A stretch of 58,094 nt of DNA from assembly GCA_003211535.1 (NCBI GenBank), contig QCSJ01000003.1, positions 1 to 58,094 of the forward strand. Direction: 5' to 3'. This stretch comes from Synechococcus sp. AG-670-A05 (GTDB lineage Bacteria > Cyanobacteriota > Cyanobacteriia > PCC-6307 > Cyanobiaceae). Position numbers and translations under genes: made by a program. The notes below the pieces were generated by a model that saw only the letters and a list, made by a program, of their open reading frames with translations, ran no database searches and was not told the origin of the DNA. Shown one piece after another: positions 44,074 to 53,113 of this stretch (position 1 is the first letter of the stretch; each line of letters starts with the position of its first letter).

Positions 44074-46677
44074 ATGGTCTCCGCCGCTTCGGTCCGTCTT
44101 GCGGATTACAGGCCATGGCCGTTTGTTCTCTCAAGAATTCGGATGAATGTGGACATCCGCCCGAATGATGTGCAGGTGTCCAGTCGAATGGAGCTGACGC
44201 CTCAAGAGGGTGCTGACACTCTCCAACTCTGGGGCGTGGACCTCGAAATCTGCAGCATCAAGCTGGATGGCCAGGAACTCGCCGACGATGACTACAGCTA
44301 CGTCGATCAGAGGCTGACGATCCACTCTCCACCAGACGAGCCCTTTGTTCTTGAGACCTCCTGCCGCATTGATCCTTACAACAACAGTTCCCTTGAAGGG
44401 CTTTATGCAAGTAGCGGTTTGCTGAGTACCCAATGTGAAGCGGAGGGATTCCGGCGGATCACTTTCCATCCGGATCGCCCCGACGTCCTCAGCCGCTGGA
44501 CGGTGAGGATTGAGGCGTCACGTGATACCTGCCCTGTGCTGCTCAGCAACGGCAATGTCATCGGCGAGGAAGACCTGGTGGATGGGCGCCATGCCGTCAC
44601 CTGGGAGGATCCTTTTCCGAAGCCTTCCTATCTGTTCGCACTGGTGGCGGGGGATCTGCGCGAGATTCGCAACCAGTTCACCACGGCATCCGGTCGTGCG
44701 GTGACGCTGCGATTGCACGTGGAAGAGGGGGATGAGCAGTACACCGCCCATGCGATGGCGTCGCTCAAGCGTTCAATGGCCTGGGATGAGCAGGTGTATC
44801 AGCTCGAATACGACCTCGACCAGTACAACATCGTCGCGGTGCGCCACTTCAACATGGGCGCAATGGAGAACAAGAGTCTCAATATTTTTAATTCGAAGCT
44901 GGTGCTGGCTGATGCCGAAACAGCCACGGATTCGGAGCTGGAGCGGATCGAGAGCGTGATCGCTCACGAATATTTCCACAACTGGAGTGGCAACCGCATT
45001 ACCTGCCGTGACTGGTTTCAGCTCTCCTTGAAGGAGGGCCTCACCGTCTTCCGCGATCAGAGCTTCACAGCTGATTTGCATTCGGCAGCGGTGAAACGGA
45101 TTGAGGATGTGGCGATGCTTCGCAACACCCAGTTCCGCGAAGATGCGGGCCCGACGGCGCATCCGGTGAAGCCGGCTGAATATCAGGCGATTGACAATTT
45201 CTACACAACAACGATCTACGAAAAAGGTGCGGAACTGATTCGCATGCTGCACACCTTGCTGGGGCAGGAGCGGTTCATGCGCGGCATGGCGACCTACGTG
45301 CGTCGTTTCGATGGAACGGCGGCTACCACCGAAGATTTCGTGCAATCCGTCGTGGATGGTGCTGCTGAAGACGGTGAGCCGCTGGGGTTTGACCCGGAGC
45401 GGTTCAAGCGTTGGTATTACCAGGCCGGCACGCCGGAGCTCACGGTGCAGCGCAGCTGGGACGCCGCAAAGGGTGCGTTGAGCTTGGAACTGCACCAGAG
45501 CATCCCACAGACCTCCGGGCAGGACGAGAAGCAGCCGCTTGTACTGCCGATCGCGGTGGCGCTGGTGGGTGAGCAGGGCCGCATCGGCGACGAGCAGCTG
45601 CTGGTGATGGACGGGGAGCATGCCAGGCTGACGCTGAAGGGTAAGCCTGGTGCTGAGGCTCCGGCCCTGTCGCTGCTGCGTCGCTTCTCGGCACCGGTGA
45701 ACGTTCAGATGGAGCAGTCGCTGCAGGAATCCCTGCAGTTGCTGGCCCACGATGATGACCCTTACAGCCGCTGGAATGCCGGTCAACGTCTGGCGCGCCA
45801 GGTGTTGCTAGCCCGCGCCAACGGTCAGCCCGATGCGACCGTCGAGACGGCCTTGATCGAGGCCTTGCGCCAGCGCCTGACCGCCTATGACGGCGCGGCT
45901 GGCCAGGATCTCGCCGTCCTTCTGGCCCTGCCCGGCACCGCTGAACTGGAGGCCCTGCAGAGCCCGGTGGATCCTCCGGCTCTGTATGCGGCGCAGCGAG
46001 ATTGGGTTGCGGAGCTGGGTCGTCGGCTGTCTGATCCATTGCATAAACTTTTGTCAGAATGCTGTGTGGATTGGTCGCAGGCCTGGCCTGCCGGTCAAGG
46101 TGCGCGTTCGTTGACGGGTCTGGCCTGGAGCTGGCTGGCGGCGGCCGGTGACGCTGAAGCCCGCGAACAAGCTCTTGAGGCTGTGTCGGGACCATCGATG
46201 ACGCTGTCGAGGGCCGCTCTGCGGGCGTTGCAGCCCCTGGATGTTGGCGAACGGGATCAGGCGCTGGTTTGCTTCTATCAGCGCTGGCAGGACAAGCCGG
46301 TGATCCTCGATGCCTGGTTTGCTCTGGAGGCATCTGCCCCACGGCTGGACGGCTTGCAGCGCGTTCAGGCCCTGCTAGAGCATCCTCGATTCGATCCTCT
46401 GGCGCCTAACTCCCTGCGGGCGGTTTTGGGGGGCTTCACCGCAAACGTGCCGGTGTTCCATGCCATCGATGGCGGTGGTTATCGCTTCATGGCGGACCAG
46501 ATCGCAGCGGTGGATGCCCGTAATCCGATCACGGCTTCGCGCATGGCCAAGGTGTTCAGCCGCTGGCGGAGCTACGGGGCGGAGCGCCAGTCGGCCATGC
46601 GACAGGCCATTGACGGTCTGGCAACCGCAGACTTGTCACCGAATACAGCAGAGGTGGTGGCAATGCTTAAGAGGTGA
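44074..46677 (+). CDS. pepN: Aminopeptidase N
   Basis: The 867-residue M1 metallopeptidase removes N-terminal residues from peptides. The substrate-recognition motif FNMGAMENKSLN and the zinc site HEYFH (His298, Glu299, His302) with Glu321 in LKEGLTVF are intact. DUF3458-type domains follow, as in the Escherichia coli-like branch. Length is normal. The last 11 bases overlap the convergent zinc-ribbon gene. Confidence 0.97.
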   Translation: MVSAASVRLADYRPWPFVLSRIRMNVDIRPNDVQVSSRMELTPQEGADTLQLWGVDLEICSIKLDGQELADDDYSYVDQRLTIHSPPDEPFVLETSCRIDPYNNSSLEGLYASSGLLSTQCEAEGFRRITFHPDRPDVLSRWTVRIEASRDTCPVLLSNGNVIGEEDLVDGRHAVTWEDPFPKPSYLFALVAGDLREIRNQFTTASGRAVTLRLHVEEGDEQYTAHAMASLKRSMAWDEQVYQLEYDLDQYNIVAVRHFNMGAMENKSLNIFNSKLVLADAETATDSELERIESVIAHEYFHNWSGNRITCRDWFQLSLKEGLTVFRDQSFTADLHSAAVKRIEDVAMLRNTQFREDAGPTAHPVKPAEYQAIDNFYTTTIYEKGAELIRMLHTLLGQERFMRGMATYVRRFDGTAATTEDFVQSVVDGAAEDGEPLGFDPERFKRWYYQAGTPELTVQRSWDAAKGALSLELHQSIPQTSGQDEKQPLVLPIAVALVGEQGRIGDEQLLVMDGEHARLTLKGKPGAEAPALSLLRRFSAPVNVQMEQSLQESLQLLAHDDDPYSRWNAGQRLARQVLLARANGQPDATVETALIEALRQRLTAYDGAAGQDLAVLLALPGTAELEALQSPVDPPALYAAQRDWVAELGRRLSDPLHKLLSECCVDWSQAWPAGQGARSLTGLAWSWLAAAGDAEAREQALEAVSGPSMTLSRAALRALQPLDVGERDQALVCFYQRWQDKPVILDAWFALEASAPRLDGLQRVQALLEHPRFDPLAPNSLRAVLGGFTANVPVFHAIDGGGYRFMADQIAAVDARNPITASRMAKVFSRWRSYGAERQSAMRQAIDGLATADLSPNTAEVVAMLKR

Positions 46678-46924
46678 GTATCACCACGGCGATCGCTACG
46701 CCGATCAGAAGAAGCAACCAGAGCAACCTCTGGCGTTTCAGTAGTGGTGGTCTTGTGCGCCGTCGTTGGTTTAAGCGTCTTTGAGTTGGGCGGCTCCCAG
46801 CAGCCATTCCGCAAGATTGGCAGATCAGCCGACCAGCCAGAGCACGGTCAGCCCTGAAGATGCGGCTGCCGCAGTTCTGACAGACACTGGGCACCAGAAA
46901 ACCAACGTCACAGATCTTCAGCAT
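46667..46924 (-). CDS. Small zinc-ribbon protein with C-terminal membrane helix
   Basis: The 85-residue protein has a CxxC pair (CQNCG), a spacer and a second CxxC pair (CQSCG), which form a zinc-ribbon. A very basic linker (RRLNQRRRTRPPLLKRQR) precedes a hydrophobic helix (LLWLLLLIGVAIAVVIL). It is probably tail-anchored with the ribbon in the cytoplasm. Its function is not known to me. Its ATG shares two bases with the divergent ATG of the next gene. Confidence 0.7.
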   Translation of the reverse strand: MLKICDVGFLVPSVCQNCGSRIFRADRALAGRLICQSCGMAAGSRPTQRRLNQRRRTRPPLLKRQRLLWLLLLIGVAIAVVILTS

Positions 46925-47708
46925 GACGCGCTATCGCTCTGAGAGCCAGCAACAGACTCCTGAAGCGTTGCTGGGTCGTCTGCCCCCGGCTCGTTCAGGA
47001 TGGCGCCGTCTCGTCATTGTGATGGGACAGCTGGGCGATTTTGATTCGATGGAATACGCACAGGCGCTCGTGCCGCGCCTGGCAGAGCTTGAGTTGGCCC
47101 AGATTGATCTGCAGGCTTTTGCGATTGGAGATGCAGGAGGTGCTGAGCGCTTCAGTGCCTTTACAGGCTTCCCAAGGCACGCCCTCACGGTGGACAGCAG
47201 TTCAGAGCTGCATCAGACCCTCGGCCTTTATGGCGGCTTGCAGGTCCCTGGAGGACCATGGCCCGGGTTTCTGCTCATGTGTGCAGGTATCGGCTCGCCC
47301 GGAACGCTGCAGGAGGTCCTGCGTGGCTACATCGGAGATCGTTCTGCTCCGCAGATCTTTGCGGATGAGGAGGAGGTGAAGGCCTGGCCCCTCCCGGCCT
47401 TTCGCGCAGAAAGGTTCGCGCGAGCCGGAGGACGTGGATTTCAGCGGCCCTTCGAACTTGCCACTAAGCGGTTGCGAAACATGGGTGAGGTTATTAGCAA
47501 CTGGCGCACCTATGTGCCATTCGATGACCACATCGCCCAGCGGGGAGGCACGTTCTTAATCGGAACGGACGGCGCACTGCTGTACGAGTGGCGGGAAACA
47601 CATTTGCTCGGTTTTGCTCATGACATGGCGGTACCGTTGGCTTTCCTTGATCCATATCTAAACGTCGATCACCCTGCGACGAGTATACGAGAAGTATATG
47701 AAAGCTGA
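46923..47708 (+). CDS. Peroxiredoxin-like protein, PRXL2/AhpC-TSA family
   Basis: The 261-residue protein has a thioredoxin-like fold with LVIVMGQLGDFDSMEYAQAL at the first strand and helix, and FLLMCAGIGSPGTLQEVLRG as the region with its single evident Cys. It fits the peroxiredoxin-like 2 group found in cyanobacteria, which lacks the usual PxxxTxxC active site, so peroxidase activity is doubtful. Its last 11 bases overlap the start of the cyclophilin-like gene. Confidence 0.8.
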   Translation: MTRYRSESQQQTPEALLGRLPPARSGWRRLVIVMGQLGDFDSMEYAQALVPRLAELELAQIDLQAFAIGDAGGAERFSAFTGFPRHALTVDSSSELHQTLGLYGGLQVPGGPWPGFLLMCAGIGSPGTLQEVLRGYIGDRSAPQIFADEEEVKAWPLPAFRAERFARAGGRGFQRPFELATKRLRNMGEVISNWRTYVPFDDHIAQRGGTFLIGTDGALLYEWRETHLLGFAHDMAVPLAFLDPYLNVDHPATSIREVYES

Positions 47709-49116
47709 TTTCAACTATCTTTCCCTCGATCGTTTCGAGCAGGTAAGCGTAAAGCTTCCGAAGAGGTTTGGTTCTTCAGATGCAACAGGCTCTGTTGTGC
47801 GACTTGCGACCAATAATCAGCTTGGGGAAAGTTCTCTTTATCTTGAATTGTATGACAAGGAGGGTTCTGCTGGAGTTGTAACAAAAGCCACGGCTAGTAA
47901 CTTTCTGAATTATGTAAAAAAAGGGCGATATGATCAATCCATATTTCATCGGTCTGTACCAGGATTTGTTCTTCTGGGTGGTGGGTACTTGGCACCGCTC
48001 GCCTCCGCAGATGAGGGCGGGACTGTTGATCCCATTTCTACATTCTAGACTATCAAAAATCAACCTGGAAATTCCAACCTGCGTGGAACAATCGCAATGG
48101 CAAAGCGGGTGGGAGATCCTGATAGTGTTACGAGCCAGTGGTTCGTGAATCTTGGAGACAACCTGGAGCTCGATACCCAAAACGAGGGCTTTACCGTCTT
48201 TGGTGAAGTGCTTGGCAGAGGGATGAAAGTAGTTGACCAGCTAGCCTCGTCTGAAATTTATAATTTCGGTGCATTGTTTGGGGAATTGCCACTTTGGGAT
48301 TTGAAGCGTAATGATGGCAGTTCAGTCGTTGTAGCTCCGGATGATTTCTTGATAATTAACTCGGCTAGAAAGCTTAAAACAAAAAAGCAGCCTTTTATTT
48401 TAAATGTTGAAAGTTCTGATGAATCTGTTGTGTCTGCTCATGTTATGAAAAACCAGCGTATCAAGCTAAAGGCTTCTGGCGCTGCTTCTGGAATTGCGGA
48501 AATATCTGTTGAAGCCATCTCTTTGGTTGACGGAACGGTCGATGTTGATCGTTTCGACGTGGTGATTGGAGGTGCACTTCGCCGTGAACGGTCTATTCCG
48601 CGCTCCGCGAGGAAGGGATCAAAAAGGATCGATATTTTTGTTGATGGTGGTTCCTTTGAGGATCCCTTTTATCGTTTCTACGATTTGGAAGGTGATGAGC
48701 TTGAGGGGCTGAGATTCAATGTTAAGAATAAGTATCGTTTTTATCGAATGGGTGGCGTTAAAAGTCATCCCTTCTATGTAGGTGACTCTGGATATAACGC
48801 AATCTCTTCTAAGGCTCTAAAAATTAAAGGAGATGGATCCTTTTTTGATGGGATTACCGGATCTAAAATGTTGACAGTCAGTGTTCGAAAATCTTACCGA
48901 AAAGAATTCAAGAAAAAAGGTGAGTTGTCCTACTTCTGTACGGAACACCCTTCGATGATTGGGTCCTTCGCGATCAAGGGGAGGCAAGATGTTGCAGCCC
49001 TCGCTGCACAGGACACAACAACTGATGAAACAGTTATCACCGATTCTATTGCTAACAGCTCAGGGAACTACTACCGAGTTGCCATCGACGCGACGGATCA
49101 GCTTCCCTTGCTCTGA
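47698..49116 (+). pseudogene. Cyclophilin-Ig-like-cupredoxin gene interrupted by in-frame TAG
   Basis: One frame of 473 codons is open except for TAG at 48046-48048 (codon 117). Before it lies the first half of a cyclophilin (NYVKKGRYDQSIFHRSVPGF), after it the second half (QPGNSNLRGTIAMAK, TSQWFVNLGDN, GFTVFGEVLGRGMKVVD). Next come a beta-sandwich repeat (about residues 235-300) and a cupredoxin-like end with SHPFYVG and YFCTEHPSMIG, which supplies His, Cys, His and Met. Cyclophilins isomerise peptidyl-proline bonds. The stretch is visibly richer in A and T than its neighbours, so it may be acquired. No signal peptide is present. Decay, readthrough or a sequence error would each explain it. 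Confidence 0.8.
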
Positions 49117-49655
49117 GACGAATGATCAGAGTTCCTCTGCAAGGTGAATGCCGTGAAGGCTCCTCCCAGAAACCCGCCGGCGTGGCCAATCCAGCTCACA
49201 CCGGCGGGAGCAACTCCGGGAATCAGAGCCAGCAGTGCAGAGCCGTACCACCAAAGGGTGAGTCCTCCCAGAAGAATTGGCACGATTCTTCGTTCCAGAA
49301 AGCCGATCAACAGCAGATAGCCGAGCAATCCATACACCACACCGGAGAGTCCATGGCTTCTTACTGGCCACAGCAAGGCGATCGGAATCTCAACGATCAG
49401 CACGCCAATCCACACGGCGAGGTAATTACGGCTGCCCCGCGTCAGCACCACCCAGCTCAAGGGGAGGAATACCATCGTATTGGAGATCAGATGGCCGAAG
49501 CCCGAGTGGCTAAATGGTGCGGTCAGGACTCGCCACAGCGGCAGCCCTGGCCCCATCGGCAGATTCCACTGACCACCCAATAACAGTTGATCAATTAGCT
49601 CCTGTCCCCAGGTGATACCCAGCAACAGCAACGGAATCAGCCAGCGGCCACCCAT
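49098..49655 (-). CDS. Rhomboid-family intramembrane protease
   Basis: The 185-residue membrane protein has six predicted helices, the His/Asn helix FSHSGFGHLISNT (His50, His55, Asn59), the nucleophile Ser104 in HGLSGVVYGLLG and the partner His158 in WIGHAGGFLGG. It cleaves membrane proteins within the bilayer. It is a minimal form with no extra domains. Its last 19 bases overlap the interrupted cyclophilin gene. Confidence 0.93.
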   Translation of the reverse strand: MGGRWLIPLLLLGITWGQELIDQLLLGGQWNLPMGPGLPLWRVLTAPFSHSGFGHLISNTMVFLPLSWVVLTRGSRNYLAVWIGVLIVEIPIALLWPVRSHGLSGVVYGLLGYLLLIGFLERRIVPILLGGLTLWWYGSALLALIPGVAPAGVSWIGHAGGFLGGAFTAFTLQRNSDHSSQSKGS

Positions 49656-49690
49656 CTCCGGCAGTCAGGGATCACAATGATGACTCCCAT

Positions 49691-51235
49691 GTGCCTAGAT
49701 GGGTGAAGGACAGGGTCGATGTGGTCGTGATCGGCAGTGGCATCGGCGGTCTCTGCTGTGCTTCTCTTTGCGCCCGAGCCGGACGAGAGGTGCTTGTGCT
49801 CGAGGCACACACACAGCCCGGTGGAGCGGCCCATGGATTCCAGCGTCAGGGATACCACTTCGAATCAGGCCCTTCGCTCTGGAGTGGACTGACCCATTGG
49901 CCGAGCGGCAACCCTCTGGCTCAGGTCCTACGGGCCTTGGATCAGCCTCTGGAGGTGATCCCCTACAGCAGTTGGGATGTGTTGTTGCCGGAGGGAGATC
50001 TAAAGATTCCAGTCGGAGCTGCTGGCTTTGAAGAAGTTGTTCGGGACCTGAGCGGGGGGGCTGCCGTTGAGGAATGGCGACGCTTCGGCGAAGTGTTGCG
50101 TCCGATCGCGGCTGCTGCCAATGCTCTGCCGCTACTTGCCTTGCGCCCCGGACTGGATGCCATGGCGCAGCTTCTCGAACGTGGTCCGCGCTTGCTGAAA
50201 CACCTCCCGGCGATGCGGCATCTCACCGGTGCCTTCGGCCCTCTGGTCGATCGTCACCTGCAGGATAATTTTTTGCGTCATTGGGTTGATCTGCTCTGTT
50301 TCCTGATCAGCGGCATGCCGATGGGGCACACCAACGCAGCGGCGATGGCGACGTTGTTCGGGGAATGGTTTGAGCCGGGGGCCTGCCTCGACTATCCCGT
50401 CGGGGGCAGTGCCGCTGTGGTGAATGCTCTGGTGGAGGGACTGAAGCGCCACGGTGGTGAGCTGCGAACGGCGGCCAGAGTGGAGCGAATCCTGATGGAT
50501 GACTCCCGGACTGTTGGTGTAGCGCTCAGCAGTGGCGAGTTGATTTACGCCGATCAGATCGTGAGCAATGCCGACATCTGGAGCACCCTGAATCTTCTGC
50601 CCCAGGACGTCGCCATCAGTTGGCAACGGGACCGTGGTGAGACACCGGCTTGCCATGGTTTTCTCCATCTGCACCTCGGCTTCGACGCCAGTGGTCTGGA
50701 CGATCTGCCGATCCACACCGTCTGGGTGGACGACTGGCAGCGGGGTATTGCGGCGGAACGCAACGCCGTGGTGTTGTCCGTGCCATCGGTCCTGGACCCT
50801 GAGATGGCACCGTCTGGCCAGCATGTGTTGCATGGCTACACGCCTGCCAGTGAACCCTGGGCGATCTGGGCGGATCTGCCCCGGGGAAGTGAAGCCTACC
50901 AAGCCTTAAAAACGGAGCGCTGCTCAGTCTTCTGGCGAGTGCTGGAACGACGTATCCCTGACATTCGTGACAGATGCCAGGTGGTGATGGAGGGGACGCC
51001 GCTGACCCATGGCCATTTCCTCAATGTTCATCATGGCAGTTACGGCCCTGCCCTCTCGGCGGCTGAGGGCCTTTTCCCTGGAGTGACCACCCCGCTTGTC
51101 GGACTCTGGCTTTGTGGCGCCAGCACCTTTCCGGGCATTGGGATTCCCCCGGTGGCCGCTAGTGGTGCCCTGGCGGCCCACGGGATTGTCGGTCGGCAGG
51201 TCCAAAGGCAGCTGTTGCAGGAGCTGGGCCTGTGA
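49691..51235 (+). CDS. FAD-dependent oxidoreductase, carotenoid isomerase (CrtISO)-like
   Basis: The 514-residue protein has the dinucleotide fold VVVIGSGIGGLCCASLCARA with the LEAHTQPGG that follows, and C-terminal LWLCGASTFPGIGIPPVAASG, the CrtI/CrtISO family signature. GMPMGHTNAAAMATLFGEWF is typical of the isomerase branch. It may convert cis-carotenoids to all-trans-lycopene for CrtL. Another member of the family, of unknown substrate, is possible. The start codon is GTG. Confidence 0.8.
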   Translation: MPRWVKDRVDVVVIGSGIGGLCCASLCARAGREVLVLEAHTQPGGAAHGFQRQGYHFESGPSLWSGLTHWPSGNPLAQVLRALDQPLEVIPYSSWDVLLPEGDLKIPVGAAGFEEVVRDLSGGAAVEEWRRFGEVLRPIAAAANALPLLALRPGLDAMAQLLERGPRLLKHLPAMRHLTGAFGPLVDRHLQDNFLRHWVDLLCFLISGMPMGHTNAAAMATLFGEWFEPGACLDYPVGGSAAVVNALVEGLKRHGGELRTAARVERILMDDSRTVGVALSSGELIYADQIVSNADIWSTLNLLPQDVAISWQRDRGETPACHGFLHLHLGFDASGLDDLPIHTVWVDDWQRGIAAERNAVVLSVPSVLDPEMAPSGQHVLHGYTPASEPWAIWADLPRGSEAYQALKTERCSVFWRVLERRIPDIRDRCQVVMEGTPLTHGHFLNVHHGSYGPALSAAEGLFPGVTTPLVGLWLCGASTFPGIGIPPVAASGALAAHGIVGRQVQRQLLQELGL

Positions 51236-51483
51236 TCCCGATCAGAAGCTGATCGCCATCAGCATGTTGTCCGACCGACGTCCACCTGCCGGCAGTCGTT
51301 CCCGAAACCGATCATCAAAGAGCTGTTTGTTCTGTCGAAGCGGGTTCAAAAACCTGACGGGAGGACAAGTTGAGCAGCTCCATCATGTCAACTACACAAG
51401 GACTGCTACGGCGAAGGCTGAGACCAAAGCACCTGAATCTGGTATGCAGTCACAAGAGTCATAGTCTTCAGCCACCGGCACAG

Positions 51484-51696
51484 ATGGACATGAACACCAA
51501 CGCAAGGATTGATTCTCTTCAGTTGATGCTAACCGACCTGCGCATGCGCAATGAACCGATTCGTCACAAGGCGGCTTTCCGTGGTTGTCAGCCGGAATTT
51601 CAGGCTCTTGTCAGCCGTTTGATCGATCAGCTGGAGCGTGAGCTGCTGGAGGAGAAGCAGCGCTTCCGCGAGCAATCCCGGACCGCGATGGCCTAA
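51484..51696 (+). CDS. Small conserved-looking hypothetical protein
   Basis: The 70-residue, highly helical, charged protein (RIDSLQLMLTDLRMRNEPIR, LIDQLERELLEEKQRF) probably forms a helical hairpin or coiled coil. Function is not known to me. ATG 51484 is chosen; the frame is open 38 codons further with a basic, unlike tail. The 248 bases upstream show no other gene, tRNA or clear terminator. The stop overlaps the end of the convergent cupin gene by four bases. Confidence 0.6.
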   Translation: MDMNTNARIDSLQLMLTDLRMRNEPIRHKAAFRGCQPEFQALVSRLIDQLERELLEEKQRFREQSRTAMA

Positions 51697-52196
51697 TCGA
51701 AGCGTTCGCGCCAGTGCTTCTCCTGAAGGCTGGCTTCTTCACACCCTTCCAGAGGGAAGCCTCTCAGAAAATCCTTGTCCTCGGTGGGTTGATAGGGCCC
51801 TTGCTTCAGCTCGAATATCACCGAGTGGGGCTCCAGTGCTACCAGGGTGTGAAACTGGTTCTCCGCTAATTCGATGCCACGCAGAGGCCCTTTTGCCTCC
51901 AATCGCTCAAGCTGAACGATTGTGCCGTTGCTGTCCATCACGAAAAAGCCGATAGCCCCCTGCAGCACCAGGAAGCATTCGAATCCGATTCCAGGTTGAT
52001 CGCGCACGTGCCTGTGGGGCCGCACATATGTACCCGGTTGGAGCACATTCAGAAACCGCTGCACCAGGTCACTTCCCTGGTGAAAATTGTAATTGTGGCG
52101 GAGTCGTGGCCGTTCAAGAGCAACCGCGGCTACGCGATCGAAGAGGGCTTGATCTACCCGTTTCACTCGCACGTCGGTCGGAGCGTCGTTGGTCAA
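51693..52196 (-). CDS. WbuC-family cupin protein
   Basis: The 167-residue protein has a cupin barrel with RHNYNFHQGSDLVQRFLNVL, the metal-binding YVRPHRHVRDQPGIGFECFL and the later FHTLVALEPHSVIFELKQGP, which match the WbuC fold. The family is linked to surface polysaccharide loci in other bacteria, but no such genes lie here. TTG at 52196 overlaps the stop of the upstream gene as TTGA. Confidence 0.82.
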   Translation of the reverse strand: MTNDAPTDVRVKRVDQALFDRVAAVALERPRLRHNYNFHQGSDLVQRFLNVLQPGTYVRPHRHVRDQPGIGFECFLVLQGAIGFFVMDSNGTIVQLERLEAKGPLRGIELAENQFHTLVALEPHSVIFELKQGPYQPTEDKDFLRGFPLEGCEEASLQEKHWRERFD

Positions 52197-52420
52197 GGCC
52201 GGAGTTCTCTGGATCGGTAGGCCGCGGGCACGATCACCAGAAACAGCAGCCACCAGGCAACCACGGCAAGGGCAATGGGGAGGCTGATCCAAAGCCGTCC
52301 TGGCCACCACCATAAGACCCCGATCACTGCGGAGCCGGTACAGATGATTGACCAGGGTTGGCACCACCATGGCTTGAGTGACCAGAACGGCGGCTTGTCA
52401 GTGGAGGGTTTCGAGCTCAC
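52193..52420 (-). CDS. Small two-helix membrane protein, DUF6737-like
   Basis: The 75-residue protein has a Trp-rich first segment (FWSLKPWWCQPWSI) and two membrane helices, ending in AAYRSRELRP. It resembles the cyanobacterial DUF6737 group of unknown role. GTG 52420 is preferred since the longer TTG start at 52459 would run inside the glutaredoxin-fusion gene by 62 bases; the GTG start still overlaps that gene by 23 bases. Confidence 0.65.
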   Translation of the reverse strand: MSSKPSTDKPPFWSLKPWWCQPWSIICTGSAVIGVLWWWPGRLWISLPIALAVVAWWLLFLVIVPAAYRSRELRP

Positions 52421-53006
52421 CGGCGGCGTGTAGGGCTGTGAGATCGTCGTAGCCGCCAATCACGGTTCCGTCGATGAACACCTGCGGGAAGGTGCGCATG
52501 CCACTGCGGTTTTGGCAGGCCGCGAAATCGGCGTCACTATTGACGTTGATCACCGTATGGGGCAACGCCAGGGTGCGTAGCAATCTAAGTGCGCGGCTGC
52601 ACCAGGGACAACCAGGTAATACAGCGATTTCAAGCCGTGGCGCAGGCGCTGCCGTTGGGGATTCAGCTTGGATCGGGGCTTGATCCAGCACCCCGACCAG
52701 CAAATCAACGCCTTTCTGAACCAGTGTTCCGGGCTCGAGATGACCGCCCCATACCTGGCAGGCCCCATCGGAAAGGCTGAGATGGAGGTGCACACCCTCC
52801 GTTCCGACAGTGCCATTCAGTGTGATGACCTCGAGATCGCCCTCCAACACGGTGGGCTCCGGTTGTCCCGGGCATTGGAATGCCGCGCGGCTGAGGTTGC
52901 CGACCACCCCCAGTACAAATCCCTGGATGCCTTGCGTCCTGGCGAGCTCCTCAAGACTGGTGCGCAGATCACTGCCTGGAGCAAGTTTCAGAGGCAGGGG
53001 GCGCAT
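52398..53006 (-). CDS. PPC (DUF296) domain fused to glutaredoxin
   Basis: The 202-residue protein joins two domains. Residues 1-107 form a PPC/DUF296 domain (LAPGSDLRTSLEELA, GVHLHLSLSDGACQVWGGHL), known in plant AT-hook proteins and bacterial homologues. An Ala/Pro-rich linker follows, then a glutaredoxin from about 124 with Cys133-Pro-Trp-Cys136, TFPQVFIDGTVIGGYDDL and glutathione-site residues. The glutaredoxin part would use glutathione to reduce disulfides. ATG 53006 is preferred over an in-frame GTG at 53030. Confidence 0.9.
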   Translation of the reverse strand: MRPLPLKLAPGSDLRTSLEELARTQGIQGFVLGVVGNLSRAAFQCPGQPEPTVLEGDLEVITLNGTVGTEGVHLHLSLSDGACQVWGGHLEPGTLVQKGVDLLVGVLDQAPIQAESPTAAPAPRLEIAVLPGCPWCSRALRLLRTLALPHTVINVNSDADFAACQNRSGMRTFPQVFIDGTVIGGYDDLTALHAAGELETLH

Positions 53007-53078
53007 GGAAACGGTGGAACGTGGGGCCACATTACGTGGGGCGGCTCGAAAGGCTGAGCTGCCGTGAATGGTGGGATA

Positions 53079-53112
53079 TAGTGTTTACATTGATATATAT
53101 TAGTGTATTTAC
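53079..53112 (+). promoter_or_regulatory. Direct repeats in the ribbon-helix-helix gene promoter
   Basis: TAGTGTTTAC (53079-53088) and TAGTGTATTTAC (53101-53112) are near-identical direct repeats whose starts are 22 bases apart, about two helical turns. They flank the AT-rich TTGATATATAT and lie next to the GTG start at 53114. Ribbon-helix-helix proteins often bind such paired sites, so autoregulation is likely but inferred. Confidence 0.45.
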
Positions 53113-53113
53113 C

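Noticed and set aside
44773-46342. Long minus-strand open frames antisense to pepN (337 and 300 residues)
   Set aside because: They are shadows of pepN, which is intact with all metal-site motifs, and they have Pro/Arg-rich low-complexity products.
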